Shown: piece by piece, positions 25,561 to 34,395 of the stretch | Numbering within the stretch: the first letter of the stretch is position 1 | How the letters are laid out: each line of letters begins with the position of its first letter | From: JAXMHQ01 sp046346665 | GTDB taxonomy: Bacteria; Verrucomicrobiota; Verrucomicrobiia; Limisphaerales; JAXMHQ01 | NCBI GenBank assembly: GCA_046346665.1 | Contig: JAXMHQ010000024.1 | Coordinates: 20,584 to 84,583, forward strand | Length of the DNA: 64,000 nt | Direction of reading: 5' to 3' | Translations under genes and position numbers: made by a program | The notes under the pieces: generated by a model | The model's database searches: none | What the model was told of the DNA's origin: nothing | The model's input: the letters and a program-made list of their open reading frames with translations, nothing else

Positions 25561-26475
25561 TCAGGGAATGTTCTTCTTCTCCACCTTCCACCCATTCAAC
25601 CTGGCCAATCCGCACGGATCTCCGGTGAACAGCGTGCCCGCTTCTTTGTCGCCCTTGAGCTGCCACTGCAGCCAGGCGGTGGCCACCTTCGCGAACTCGC
25701 CACCGTGCGGCTTGCCATAGGTCCCGCCGTGACCCACATCGAGGTTCGCCGCGAAGATCGGCAGATGGTTCACGCGCCGGAAATCGTCCATGCCGTTGTT
25801 GTAGGCAATATCCTTTTCGCCGCCCAGAATATAGAGGATCGGCGTGTGCAACTTCGCCAATTGATCCTTGCCGACCTGGGGCATCGCGAACCGGACATTC
25901 GGCGGGTCAATGAAAAGGCCGCTGTTGCAAATCATCACCGTCGAAACCCGTGCATCGGTCGCCACCTCCAGCGCCTGCAACCCGCCACAGGACATTCCAG
26001 CCGCCGCGATCCGGTTGGTATCGAGCTTCTCATAATACGGACTCGACGGGTCGCCATTCTGTGCGATCGCCCAGTGGATCGCGTCGGTCAACATCGACGA
26101 TTTCGTTGGTCCGCCCGGGGCGCCGCGCTGACCTTCGGAGGGCATGGCGCCGATCGCGATCACCAGGAATCCGTGCGAGGCGATTTCTGACAGGAAGTTC
26201 ACGTGCTCCCAGGGGGAATTGGCGCAGGCGCCGTTGCCCCAGGCGATGATCGGGAGTTTTAGCTTCGCGCCAAACGGACCGAGGTCCTGCGGACGGAAAA
26301 CCGTGTGGGTCGGCAGGGTTTTCTCCGAAACCATCAGCGCCTTGTACGGCCCGGTGCCGCCGTCTTCCACAGTGCGCTCCGCAGTCGCCGCAGCCGCACT
26401 TGAATCCTGGCCCAGGCCAGCGAGCGGAAATAGAACCGCCACGCTCAAAAGAAAGCCACACCCGGTGATCTTCAT
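25561..26475 (-). CDS. Exported alpha/beta hydrolase (dienelactone hydrolase/PET-hydrolase-like fold)
   Basis: A 304-residue protein with signal peptide MKITGCGFLLSVAVLFPLAGLGQ. The fold is seen in LPIIAWGNGACANSPW (oxyanion region), nucleophile Ser162 in GMSCGG, the acid in GEKDIAYNNG and the His in VGHGGTYG. The extra Cys beside the Ser (GMSCGG) is typical of a subset of cutinase/chlorophyllase-like lipases. It probably acts on esters outside the cytoplasm. The long inter-gene region upstream carries a perfect 32-bp inverted repeat. The upstream in-frame extension (to 26541) crosses part of that repeat and lacks a signal, so I start at 26475. Confidence 0.8.
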   Translation of the reverse strand: MKITGCGFLLSVAVLFPLAGLGQDSSAAAATAERTVEDGGTGPYKALMVSEKTLPTHTVFRPQDLGPFGAKLKLPIIAWGNGACANSPWEHVNFLSEIASHGFLVIAIGAMPSEGQRGAPGGPTKSSMLTDAIHWAIAQNGDPSSPYYEKLDTNRIAAAGMSCGGLQALEVATDARVSTVMICNSGLFIDPPNVRFAMPQVGKDQLAKLHTPILYILGGEKDIAYNNGMDDFRRVNHLPIFAANLDVGHGGTYGKPHGGEFAKVATAWLQWQLKGDKEAGTLFTGDPCGLARLNGWKVEKKNIP

Positions 26476-26792
26476 GTGCGGATTCTGCCCCGGACAACAA
26501 CTTCGGGCAAGCAAGCTTGCCCCGGTGTCACATCTAGACATTCAACATTTGAGCAATTCTTGACCATATCTTGATCACATTTCGGTCAAATGTTGAATGT
26601 CTAGATGTGACACCGGGCCGGGACAAAAGGGGGAAAAGTGCCGGAAAAATGGATCGATTTTGTGCTTCTCAAGGCGCGGGCGGGAAAACGACATACCAGA
26701 CGGAACGAGGCGCAGCCCTGTTATGGACTGCGCCTCTGAACAGACCGGCGGCGCCCGGCCAGTTTGGAAACCGGCGGCGCGCTTGAAACTCT
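26476..26792. other. 317-base gene-free region with a long inverted repeat
   Basis: No believable gene. It holds the perfect 32-bp inverted repeat at 26521-26617. The remainder between 26618 and 26792 shows a purine-rich stretch (GGGACAAAAGGGGGAAAAG) and nothing else I can interpret. Confidence 0.7.
26521..26617. repeat. Perfect 32-bp inverted repeat with 33-base spacer
   Basis: Arms 26521-26552 and 26586-26617 are exact reverse complements (start CCCGGTGTCACATCTAGACA, and the second arm ends CTAGATGTGACACCGGG). The spacer 26553-26585 contains TTGACC, whose complement GGTCAA spans the spacer/arm edge, so a second alternative stem exists. The arms are AT-richer than the surrounding genes. It could be a mobile-element relic, a protein-binding cruciform or a 3' structure for the PEP-CTERM gene upstream on the minus strand. 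Confidence 0.9.
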
Positions 26793-27428
26793 TCAGGCCT
26801 TCCGGCTGCGACGAGCCAGGAAGAGCAAACCCATTGACACCAGCGACAGGGTCGCCGGTTCGGGGACCTGGCTCAGCACGACATTGTCGACGTAGAAGGC
26901 TTCCGCACTGCCGGCGGCGGCACCCGTGGTGCAATCGAACTCGATGGTGAACCGGTTCACATTCGCCGGCGCCGTGAAGGAGCCGCTGTAGGTCGTCCAG
27001 GCGGAGGTCGAAGGGAAATACGGCCCAAGCAGCCCCGGTCCCTGGTCGATGACACCGCCGCTCGAGTTGATGTCAAAGATGTGCACAAAGGCCACGCCGC
27101 CGTTCAGGGAGGTGTTCCCCTTCAGATCGAATGAAAAATTAACCAGCCCGGGACTCGCACTGCCGACCGGCGTGCTCTGCTGCAAGGCCAGGTTGTTGGC
27201 CGGAATCGTGTCGGTCATGAAAGCGCTAAACGATCCGGGCGCGGACGGACCATTGCCCGCCCCCACTGTCACCGAAGCCCCTGTCCCCACGCCGAATGTC
27301 AGCCAGCTCGTCAAATCACCGGTCTCAAATCCCGGGTTTTGAATTAAATTCGCCGCCGTCGCAGGGCTCGCAACCAGCAATCCGGTGAGCATCGTCATGC
27401 CGACCAGAGTTTTTGTGGATTTCTTCAT
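26793..27428 (-). CDS. PEP-CTERM sorted exported protein
   Basis: A 211-residue protein: signal peptide MKKSTKTLVGMTMLTGLLVASPATA, a carbohydrate-binding-like beta-sandwich start (NLIQNPGFETGDLTSW) and a C-terminal sorting signal VPEPATLSLVSMGLLFLARRSRKA, with Pro-Glu-Pro, a hydrophobic helix and a basic tail. Such proteins are cut and anchored by an exosortase (PEP-CTERM system), commonly feeding extracellular matrix or polysaccharide-linked proteins; no exosortase is in the window. The Shine-Dalgarno GAGAAAGG sits 8 bases before the ATG at 27428. A clear promoter with a dyad lies upstream. Confidence 0.9.
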   Translation of the reverse strand: MKKSTKTLVGMTMLTGLLVASPATAANLIQNPGFETGDLTSWLTFGVGTGASVTVGAGNGPSAPGSFSAFMTDTIPANNLALQQSTPVGSASPGLVNFSFDLKGNTSLNGGVAFVHIFDINSSGGVIDQGPGLLGPYFPSTSAWTTYSGSFTAPANVNRFTIEFDCTTGAAAGSAEAFYVDNVVLSQVPEPATLSLVSMGLLFLARRSRKA

Positions 27429-27490
27429 GATTAAACCTTTCTCTTCCAATAGGTTCTGCAACAATTTCGGGTTTCGGCCGCTTGTAGTAG

Positions 27491-27519
27491 ATTCCACCAC
27501 AATCAGTATTGTGTGTCAA
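27491..27519 (-). promoter_or_regulatory. Promoter of the PEP-CTERM gene with operator dyad in the spacer
   Basis: On the minus strand: -35 TTGACA (27514-27519), exactly 17 bases, then TGGAAT as a weak -10 (27491-27496). The spacer contains the perfect inverted repeat CACAAT-ACTG-ATTGTG (27498-27513). A repressor bound there would block the polymerase. The start codon is 62 bases downstream of the -10, leaving room for a short leader. Confidence 0.55.
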
Positions 27520-27708
27520 TCTTTTTGTTATTCATAGTGTATAATGGAATAGGGGGCGACGGATGCATAACGGGTAGCCCTCCGCTCGGTCAGGTATTCG
27601 AACCGGCATCGATAGAATTAGCGACTGGTTAATCTACCGACCGTGACTAGACTGTAAGATCAGTACAACGCACGTTTTGCGGACAGGCAGGAGTCTGATG
27701 CACGAATT

Positions 27709-30234
27709 ATGACTTACAAGAACCACGGTTTGTTCAGGCGGGTTGCCTCTGAATCCCACCTTGCAGTTTCCACAAAAAATCCAAATTCCGGGAATGCAAA
27801 TGGCCTCGCGCTTCCTGCCCCGCGATCCTGGCGGCTCCTCTGGTGCTTGGTTCTTGCGACATGCGGTTTCGCATTCACGTCGACGCTTCACGCCGCGACT
27901 TCGGACGACATGCTGATCTTTTCCGATCGCTTCAACAACGGCTGGGGCGACAGCTGGTCCTGGATGCCGCGTTACACGACGAACAATCCCGTCTACCTGG
28001 GCGGCACCAGCATGGCTTGCGCACCGAGTGGTTCCTGGCAGGCCTGGTGGCTGAAAGCGGGCACTGAAATTGATACCCGGGTCTACTCCAGCATCACCTT
28101 CTGGCTCTATGGCTCCACCAGCGGCCAGACTGTTGGGGTGACCGGCGAATTGGACGGGTCCACCTCGGGACAACCCACCGTCTGGGTGACCGCTCCTAAC
28201 AAATCGTGGCAGAAGTTCACCATTTCACTCAGCTCGCTCGGCGTTGACAACAAGCTCAACCTGACTGGATTTCAGTTTGCGAACGGCACCACCACTTCGG
28301 CGCGCTACCTCGACGATGTGCGGCTGGTGGCCTCCCCCACTCCCGCCCTCGTCCAGGTGAATGTCAACGCGTCCCAAACCGTCCGCACGGTCAGCGGCAG
28401 GGTTTTCGCCATCAACCAGGTCGCCTGGGACGGCAACGTCAACACCCCCGCCACGTCCACCAACATGACCGCCATCGGGGCCACCTGCATGCGCTGGCCC
28501 GGCGGCAGCTGGGGCGACGGGTATCATTGGACCAACGAGCCCTGGATGGCCGGGGCGACCAGCGCGCGGAATTGGGGATCTTTCTCGAAGGATTTTATAC
28601 CCCTAGCCACCAACCTGCATTCGGACGCATTCATCATTGTGAATTATGGCAGCAGCAGCCCCGAGGAAGCTGCCTACGGCGTGCGCATGTTCAACTTGAC
28701 CAACCATTGCAATTTCAGGTACTGGGAAATCGGCAACGAAGTCGGCGGTTCATGGGAACTGGATTATAACACCAACGCGCCGTGGAAACCCCACGATCCC
28801 TGGACCTATGCCATGCGCTTCACGAATTACTACGCGAAAATGAAGGCCGCCGATCCCACCATCAAAATCGGCGCCGTGGTCGACATCACCGAGGACGGCA
28901 CCAGCAATTACAGCGATCACCCGGTCGTCAATCCTCGAACCGGCCAGACGCACAATGGTTGGACGCCCGTCATGCTGACCTACATGCGCTCCAACAATGT
29001 CCTGCCGGACTTCGTCATCATCCACAACTACGGACCGGCGGCCGGCGACACCCAGGATCTGCTCTGGTCCAGGCGCTGGAGCTCCGATGCCGCCGTCGTG
29101 CGCCAGATGCTCACGGATTACCTCGGCGCCGCGGGCAACAACATCACAATGGAAATCACCGAGAACGGCACCGGCGGCGAACGGCAGTCCGTAAGCCTTC
29201 CCGGCGGACTCTTCTACGCCGACAGCATCGGCCAGGTGTTGCAGACTGAATTCAATTCGCGCATCTGGTGGGATTTCCGCAACGGGGGCGGGCCCCTGAC
29301 CAATCCCGACCCCGAATTCTACGGCTGGCGCAACAACAGCGACGGCGGGATCTGTTACGGCATCGGCGGTGTGGGCAGCGCCTACCCTGCGTATTATGTG
29401 GCCCGGTTGATGCCCTATTTCGGCGCTGACGGCGACACGGTTGTTCCCGCTTCGACCGATTACCCGCTGCTGGCCACGTATGCCATCAGGCGCACCAACG
29501 GCGCTTTGAGCCTGCTGGTGATCAACAAGAGCTGTTCCTCCAACATCACGGCCAGCTTCAATCTCTCGGGCTATTCTCCCACGGCCACGGCCGCCGTTCA
29601 CAGCTACGGCATCCCGCAGGACGAAGCCGCGCGGACGGGAATCGGTTCCCCCGACATCGTGCACTCCTCGATTTCAGGCGTGAACAGTGTGTTTACCAAC
29701 ACCTTTGCGCCGTTCTCCGTCTCGGTCCTCGTCCTAAGCCCGGGCCAACCACCTCTCCCACCGGCCAATCTCGCCGCAACCGCCTCCAACGCCGCCGTGG
29801 CCCTCACATGGGCTGCTTCCAGCGGCGCGAGCACTTACACCGTCAAACGCAGCCTCAACAGCGGCGGCGGATATTCGAGCATCGCCACCAACGCGACCCT
29901 TTCCTTCACGGACACCGGCCTGAACAACGGCACGCGCTACTACTACGTCGTCCGCGCCGTGAACGCCTCCGGCGAGAGTTCCGACTCCACCGAAGCGAGC
30001 GCGAGGCCGACATCACCCGCCCCGGTGCAATTCACTTTCGTGAGTTCGCCCGGACAGCTTCAGTTGAACTGGCCGGTGGATCATACGGGCTGGAGGCTGC
30101 AATCGCAGACCAACAGCCTGGAGGTCGGCTTGAGCACCAACTGGGTGGACGTTGCAGGCTCGACGGAAACGAACCAGGTGTTCCAGCCGGCGTCCGCCGC
30201 CGCCGCCGTGTTCTTCAGGCTCGTCTGGCCCTGA
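27709..30234 (+). CDS. Secreted clan GH-A glycoside hydrolase (GH44/GH51-like) with FN3 and shared C-terminal module
   Basis: An 841-residue secreted enzyme. A long basic leader precedes the hydrophobic signal (LLWCLVLATCGFAFTSTLHA). Residues about 65-210 form a beta-sandwich CBM-like domain (SITFWLYGSTSGQTVGV). The hydrolase follows with RWPGGSWGDGYHW, the acid/base Glu344 in WEIGNEVGG, and a proposed nucleophile Glu485 in MEITENG; the 141-residue spacing lies between GH51 and GH44 values, so I do not assign a family. An FN3 domain (about 682-775) and the shared module (776-841, WPVDHTGWRLQSQTNS ... VFFRLVWP) end the protein. Likely target: xyloglucan, arabinan or cellulose-like glycan. No other ATG retains the signal, so 27709 is used. 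Confidence 0.8.
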   Translation: MTYKNHGLFRRVASESHLAVSTKNPNSGNANGLALPAPRSWRLLWCLVLATCGFAFTSTLHAATSDDMLIFSDRFNNGWGDSWSWMPRYTTNNPVYLGGTSMACAPSGSWQAWWLKAGTEIDTRVYSSITFWLYGSTSGQTVGVTGELDGSTSGQPTVWVTAPNKSWQKFTISLSSLGVDNKLNLTGFQFANGTTTSARYLDDVRLVASPTPALVQVNVNASQTVRTVSGRVFAINQVAWDGNVNTPATSTNMTAIGATCMRWPGGSWGDGYHWTNEPWMAGATSARNWGSFSKDFIPLATNLHSDAFIIVNYGSSSPEEAAYGVRMFNLTNHCNFRYWEIGNEVGGSWELDYNTNAPWKPHDPWTYAMRFTNYYAKMKAADPTIKIGAVVDITEDGTSNYSDHPVVNPRTGQTHNGWTPVMLTYMRSNNVLPDFVIIHNYGPAAGDTQDLLWSRRWSSDAAVVRQMLTDYLGAAGNNITMEITENGTGGERQSVSLPGGLFYADSIGQVLQTEFNSRIWWDFRNGGGPLTNPDPEFYGWRNNSDGGICYGIGGVGSAYPAYYVARLMPYFGADGDTVVPASTDYPLLATYAIRRTNGALSLLVINKSCSSNITASFNLSGYSPTATAAVHSYGIPQDEAARTGIGSPDIVHSSISGVNSVFTNTFAPFSVSVLVLSPGQPPLPPANLAATASNAAVALTWAASSGASTYTVKRSLNSGGGYSSIATNATLSFTDTGLNNGTRYYYVVRAVNASGESSDSTEASARPTSPAPVQFTFVSSPGQLQLNWPVDHTGWRLQSQTNSLEVGLSTNWVDVAGSTETNQVFQPASAAAAVFFRLVWP

Positions 30235-30427
30235 TCCAACGCCGGCGCAAGTCACGGCACCGTCCTATTCCTCCTGTCAATGGTGAGAACTGACACCTTC
30301 GCGTAACGAGCCCTGAATTCAGGCGCGGCTTCCCGTGAATCCGGCCTCGTGTCGGAAGGGGGACCCTCATTCTGCATGCCCTTTGCGCTTCCCTTTCCCG
30401 CATTGGGTGGTAGAGAAAAGACGACCC

Positions 30428-33400
30428 ATGGATCCCGAAGTCGCCATTTTGAACGCGGCGCTGGAACTGATTGGCGGCGAGAGGGCCGCCTATTTGGAGA
30501 CAACATGCGCAGGGGACGACCGGCTGCGCCATCGAGTCGAGGAGTTGCTCCAGGCCCACGAACAAGCGGAGGACTTTCTCCAGACATCGCCCGCGGCGCA
30601 ACTCCGGCGACGGGCGTCGATCGATATACCCGTGACGGAAAAACCGGGGGATCATATCGGGCGCTACAAATTGCTGCAGCAAATCGGCGAAGGCGGATGC
30701 GGCGTGGTCTACATGGCCGAACAGGAGCACCCCGTGCGCCGCCGTGTCGCGCTCAAAGTCATCAAGCTGGGGATGGATACCAAACAGGTGGTCGCCAGGT
30801 TTGAAGCCGAGCGCCAGGCGCTGGCATTGATGGACCACCCGAATATCGCCCGGGTGCTCGACGCCGGCGCCACAGCAGCGGGGCGGCCGTTCTTCGTCAT
30901 GGAACTGGTGCGCGGAATCCGGATCACGCAGTTCTGCGACGAAAACCAGGTTCGCACCGAGGAGCGGCTCAGGATGTTCATCCAGGTTTGCCAGGCCATC
31001 CAGCACGCGCACCAAAAGGGCATCATTCACCGCGATATCAAACCCTCCAACATTCTCGTTACCGTCAACGACGGCGTGCCGGTGCCCAAGGTGATCGACT
31101 TCGGCATCGCCAAGGCGACGGCGGGGCGCTTGACGAACCGGACGCTGTTCACCGCATTCGAACAGTTCATCGGGACCCCGGCCTACATGAGCCCCGAACA
31201 GGCGGTGATGACGAGCCTCGACATCGACACGCGCAGCGACATTTACAGCCTGGGCGTGCTGCTGTACGAACTGCTCACGGGAACAACACCGTTCGATTCC
31301 CGGGAGTTGCTCGAGGCCGGGCTCGACGAAATGCGCCGCATCATCCGCGAGCAGGAACCTCTCAAACCGTCGACGCGATTGAGCACCATGCTGGACGCGG
31401 AGCGTCGCACGGCGGCCGGCCGGCGCCAAACGGAACACCCGAAACTGATCCACCGGGTGCGCGGCGACCTGGATTGGATTGTGATGAAGGCGCTGGAGAA
31501 GGACCGCGCGCGCCGGTACGAAACTGCCAACGGTCTGGCGGCGGACATTCAGCGGCATTTGAATTGTGAGCCGGTGGTCGCGCGCCCGCCCAGCCGGTGG
31601 TATGAATTCCAAAAAACCCTGCTCCGTCACAAGTTCGGCTTCGCAGCCGCCGCGACGCTGATCCTGGTCCTGACCCTGGGCATTATCACCAGCACCTGGC
31701 AGGCGATTCGCGCCACTCGCGCCGAGCGGGAACAGGTTCGACTCCGCCTGGAGGCCGAGACGGCCCGAGCCAACGAAGCCGCACTTCGCAAAGAGAGGGA
31801 AGCCCGGCTCGAGATCGCCCGGGCCAGGGAATTCGCCCGCAGAAAGGACTACGCCCACGCCGAGGAGATCCTGAACGCCATCGACCCGGCCTACTTGACC
31901 GGGAACGCCGACGCTGCCGAATGCCGTCGGGCGATCGCCTGGGACTGGACCAGCAGATTGAAATGGAAGGAGGCCTCAGACCGCCTCGCCATCCTCGTTC
32001 GCGAGGATGCTTCCGCCTGGAACGGCACTGTGGCCGAGGACTACGCCGCGTATGCCGGCGCCCTGCTCCAGACCGGCAACGCGCCCGAATACGAGAGTTT
32101 CCGACGATCCATCCTCACCCGTTTCGCCACACGGGACGACCCGCGCCTGTCCGAATTTCTCTGCGCCATCGCCATGTTCACCCCCGCAAACCCGGAAGTT
32201 GCGGATGCGATGTCCAGGCATTATGCCGTTGCCAAAACACTCGGGGGATATTCCGAGGAAGGCAGTCAATGGCAGGATGCCTCACACCGGTATGCGCTGG
32301 CTCTGACGGATTATCACCGGGGCAATTTCCGCAAGGCGGCGCCGCTCTGTGCGAGCGCGCTGACGCTTCCGGGTGTGTCCGATAATTTCATCGCCACCGG
32401 CCTTGCGTTAAACGCCCTCGTGCAACATCAACTCGGCAACGAAACCGACGCTCGAATGGCCCTGACCCTCTGCCATCAGCGGATCGATCCGTTGATGAAA
32501 AACGGCCCCGAATCCGCAGGCGTCAAGAGCTTCGACCGGTGGTGGGTCTGGCTCATGGCCGCCAACCTTCAAAGCGAAGCCGATGCCATGATGGGTGCGC
32601 CGGACGCCGGCGACTATGCCCGCCTGAACGAAACCAGGGCAACGCTCGCCCAGGTCGAATCGTTTGCCGCAAACCCGCGCTTTTACGACGCGACCCGGGC
32701 GGAATATGACCGCGCCCGGGAATCAGCCGCTTCAATGCCCGCCGTGATCCAGCGCATGGAGGGGAAAAAATTCGCGGACCTGCTCGTGGCCCTGGGCCTC
32801 TGGGGCCTGCAACATCGCGACTGGCCTCAAGCCACGACGAACTGGGACCTGGTCGCCTGCGGGCCGTCACAGAACGGAAGCCTCCTCTACGGGCGGGATC
32901 TCAGCGATTTCTACCTCTCCTACGCGCTCTTGCTCGCGGAACAGGATGATCCCGCGGCATACGACCGATTCCGAACCACCGCCCTCGCAACCTTCGGCAA
33001 AACACTCATCCCCATCAACGCCGCCCGCACACTCGACGCCTGCCTGCTCCGACCGGCGGACACGACGTCCCTCGCCACGCTCCTGACCCTTGCGGACAGA
33101 CTCGCGACCGCGCCAACCGCCACCAACGCTTCTTCCCCGGGCAATCTCACTCTCGCCTTGCTCAAATACCGCAACCACGATCCCGCCGGCGCCCTCCGCC
33201 TGATCGGCTCAGACCTCAACCTCTCGACCCTCGCCCCGGACATTGCCGCACGAGCCCATGTCCTCAAGGCCCTGTGCCTCGCCCAAACCGGCAACCGAAA
33301 CGCATCCCGATCCGAGCTGGACCTCGTCCGCGACTCAATCCAGTCAAAATTCAACTCGCCCCCTGTTTCAGACCCGGCGAACCTCGCGAGCTGGCGCGGG

Positions 33401-33472
33401 TGGTGGACCGATCACGTCCTGCTTCGCGAGGCGGAATCCGCCGATGCTAATCCATCCGCGGCTTCAGAGTGA
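30428..33472 (+). CDS. Membrane Ser/Thr protein kinase
   Basis: A 1014-residue kinase. N-terminal helical segment (residues 1-75), then a Hanks-type kinase domain: GEGGCGVVYM, Lys110 (VALKVIK), HRDIKPSN with Asp203, DFG with Asp224, and GTPAYMSPEQA. A transmembrane helix at about 400-422 (KFGFAAAATLILVLTLGIITSTW) is followed by a coiled-coil, then about 570 periplasmic residues of helical-repeat type with no family I can name. It is the standard PVC-group kinase layout. Such kinases are usually paired with an ECF sigma factor; here the sigma gene lies downstream, separated by a PEP-CTERM gene. The ATG at 30428 is preferred as it starts the first helix. Confidence 0.9.
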   Translation: MDPEVAILNAALELIGGERAAYLETTCAGDDRLRHRVEELLQAHEQAEDFLQTSPAAQLRRRASIDIPVTEKPGDHIGRYKLLQQIGEGGCGVVYMAEQEHPVRRRVALKVIKLGMDTKQVVARFEAERQALALMDHPNIARVLDAGATAAGRPFFVMELVRGIRITQFCDENQVRTEERLRMFIQVCQAIQHAHQKGIIHRDIKPSNILVTVNDGVPVPKVIDFGIAKATAGRLTNRTLFTAFEQFIGTPAYMSPEQAVMTSLDIDTRSDIYSLGVLLYELLTGTTPFDSRELLEAGLDEMRRIIREQEPLKPSTRLSTMLDAERRTAAGRRQTEHPKLIHRVRGDLDWIVMKALEKDRARRYETANGLAADIQRHLNCEPVVARPPSRWYEFQKTLLRHKFGFAAAATLILVLTLGIITSTWQAIRATRAEREQVRLRLEAETARANEAALRKEREARLEIARAREFARRKDYAHAEEILNAIDPAYLTGNADAAECRRAIAWDWTSRLKWKEASDRLAILVREDASAWNGTVAEDYAAYAGALLQTGNAPEYESFRRSILTRFATRDDPRLSEFLCAIAMFTPANPEVADAMSRHYAVAKTLGGYSEEGSQWQDASHRYALALTDYHRGNFRKAAPLCASALTLPGVSDNFIATGLALNALVQHQLGNETDARMALTLCHQRIDPLMKNGPESAGVKSFDRWWVWLMAANLQSEADAMMGAPDAGDYARLNETRATLAQVESFAANPRFYDATRAEYDRARESAASMPAVIQRMEGKKFADLLVALGLWGLQHRDWPQATTNWDLVACGPSQNGSLLYGRDLSDFYLSYALLLAEQDDPAAYDRFRTTALATFGKTLIPINAARTLDACLLRPADTTSLATLLTLADRLATAPTATNASSPGNLTLALLKYRNHDPAGALRLIGSDLNLSTLAPDIAARAHVLKALCLAQTGNRNASRSELDLVRDSIQSKFNSPPVSDPANLASWRGWWTDHVLLREAESADANPSAASE

Positions 33473-33578
33473 ATTGATTCGCGATTCTTTGCCCTTTTCC
33501 CGCCGGAACTTCGCATTGTCCGATGAACACCCATGCTTAAGCAGCCGCACATCAGACCATGAACGATCCAAAAACCCC

Positions 33579-34286
33579 ATGAAAACTACTTGCTCCGCAT
33601 CCTCATCTCGCTGGACCGTGTTCGTCACGCCAGCCATGCTTGTCTGCCTGGCCTCCGCCAACGCCGAACCACTCATCTCGAACTCCGACCAGCCCATCGG
33701 CGGCATCCCCACAGTCTACTCCGGACAGTGGGTTGCCGCTCCGTTCCAGACCGGAGCCGACCCATCCCGCTTGGACTCCATTGCGCTTTACGAAATGACC
33801 GGGCTCGGAACCCCGGCGGGCTCCTTCTCGGTTTCCATCTGGGGCGGTCTCGCCGGCCACCCGGGCGCCCTGCTGGCCGGTGGGACGCTGAGCGGACCGT
33901 CTGCACCGCTGGGACAGGGCCTGCAGACCTACAGTTCGGCAACGGGGATTCCGCTCTTACCCAACACGGAATACTGGGTCGTGGCCTCTTCTGACGTGGC
34001 CGATTGGTCCGATGCTTACAACTGGGCCGCGGCTGACACCGCAGGCTTTGACACTGCGTACGGTTGGCAATTCTTCGATCACTACGACTTGACCTCCGAC
34101 CAGGGGGCCACCTGGATGCAGGCGGGAGGAATCGACTTTGGATTCGGCCCCCAGTTGCTGGAGATCGACGGCACCATCGTCCCGGAACCATCGGTGTGCG
34201 CATTGCTGGCCGCGGGCACCGCGCAACTGCTGGTTCTAAAGGCACGACGGCGCGAACCGCACCGCGCGGCCGATAATCAATGCTGA
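33579..34286 (+). CDS. PEP-CTERM exported protein with anchored-protein beta domain
   Basis: A 235-residue protein: signal peptide about residues 1-29 (WTVFVTPAMLVCLASANAEP), a beta-sandwich region (ISNSDQPIGGIPTVYSGQWVAAPFQTG, SIALYEMTGLG) like the 'choice-of-anchor' repeats found in exported PEP-CTERM proteins, and the C-terminal signal VPEPSVCALLAAGTAQLLVLKARRREPHR. The hydrophobic stretch of the C-terminal signal is slightly atypical (contains Gln and Thr) but keeps PEP and the arginine tail. It sits between the kinase and the ECF sigma factor on the same strand, 106 bases after the kinase stop, and could be a target or extracellular component of that signalling unit. Confidence 0.8.
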   Translation: MKTTCSASSSRWTVFVTPAMLVCLASANAEPLISNSDQPIGGIPTVYSGQWVAAPFQTGADPSRLDSIALYEMTGLGTPAGSFSVSIWGGLAGHPGALLAGGTLSGPSAPLGQGLQTYSSATGIPLLPNTEYWVVASSDVADWSDAYNWAAADTAGFDTAYGWQFFDHYDLTSDQGATWMQAGGIDFGFGPQLLEIDGTIVPEPSVCALLAAGTAQLLVLKARRREPHRAADNQC

Positions 34287-34395
34287 GAATGTCCCCGTCG
34301 CCCCGTGTGCCGCTTCCGGACGGCCAAGGAGATCCCGTTGCTCCATCCAGACTCTTTCGCGTTGCCGCCTGCGGCTTCGTCGCTACTCTGGCCTC

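Noticed and set aside
26575..26934. Short minus-strand frame running into the PEP-CTERM gene end
   Set aside because: Begins inside the inverted repeat and has no homology or signal.
27539..27545. TATAAT on the plus strand upstream of 27709
   Set aside because: No -35 at a reasonable distance; cannot be distinguished from chance.
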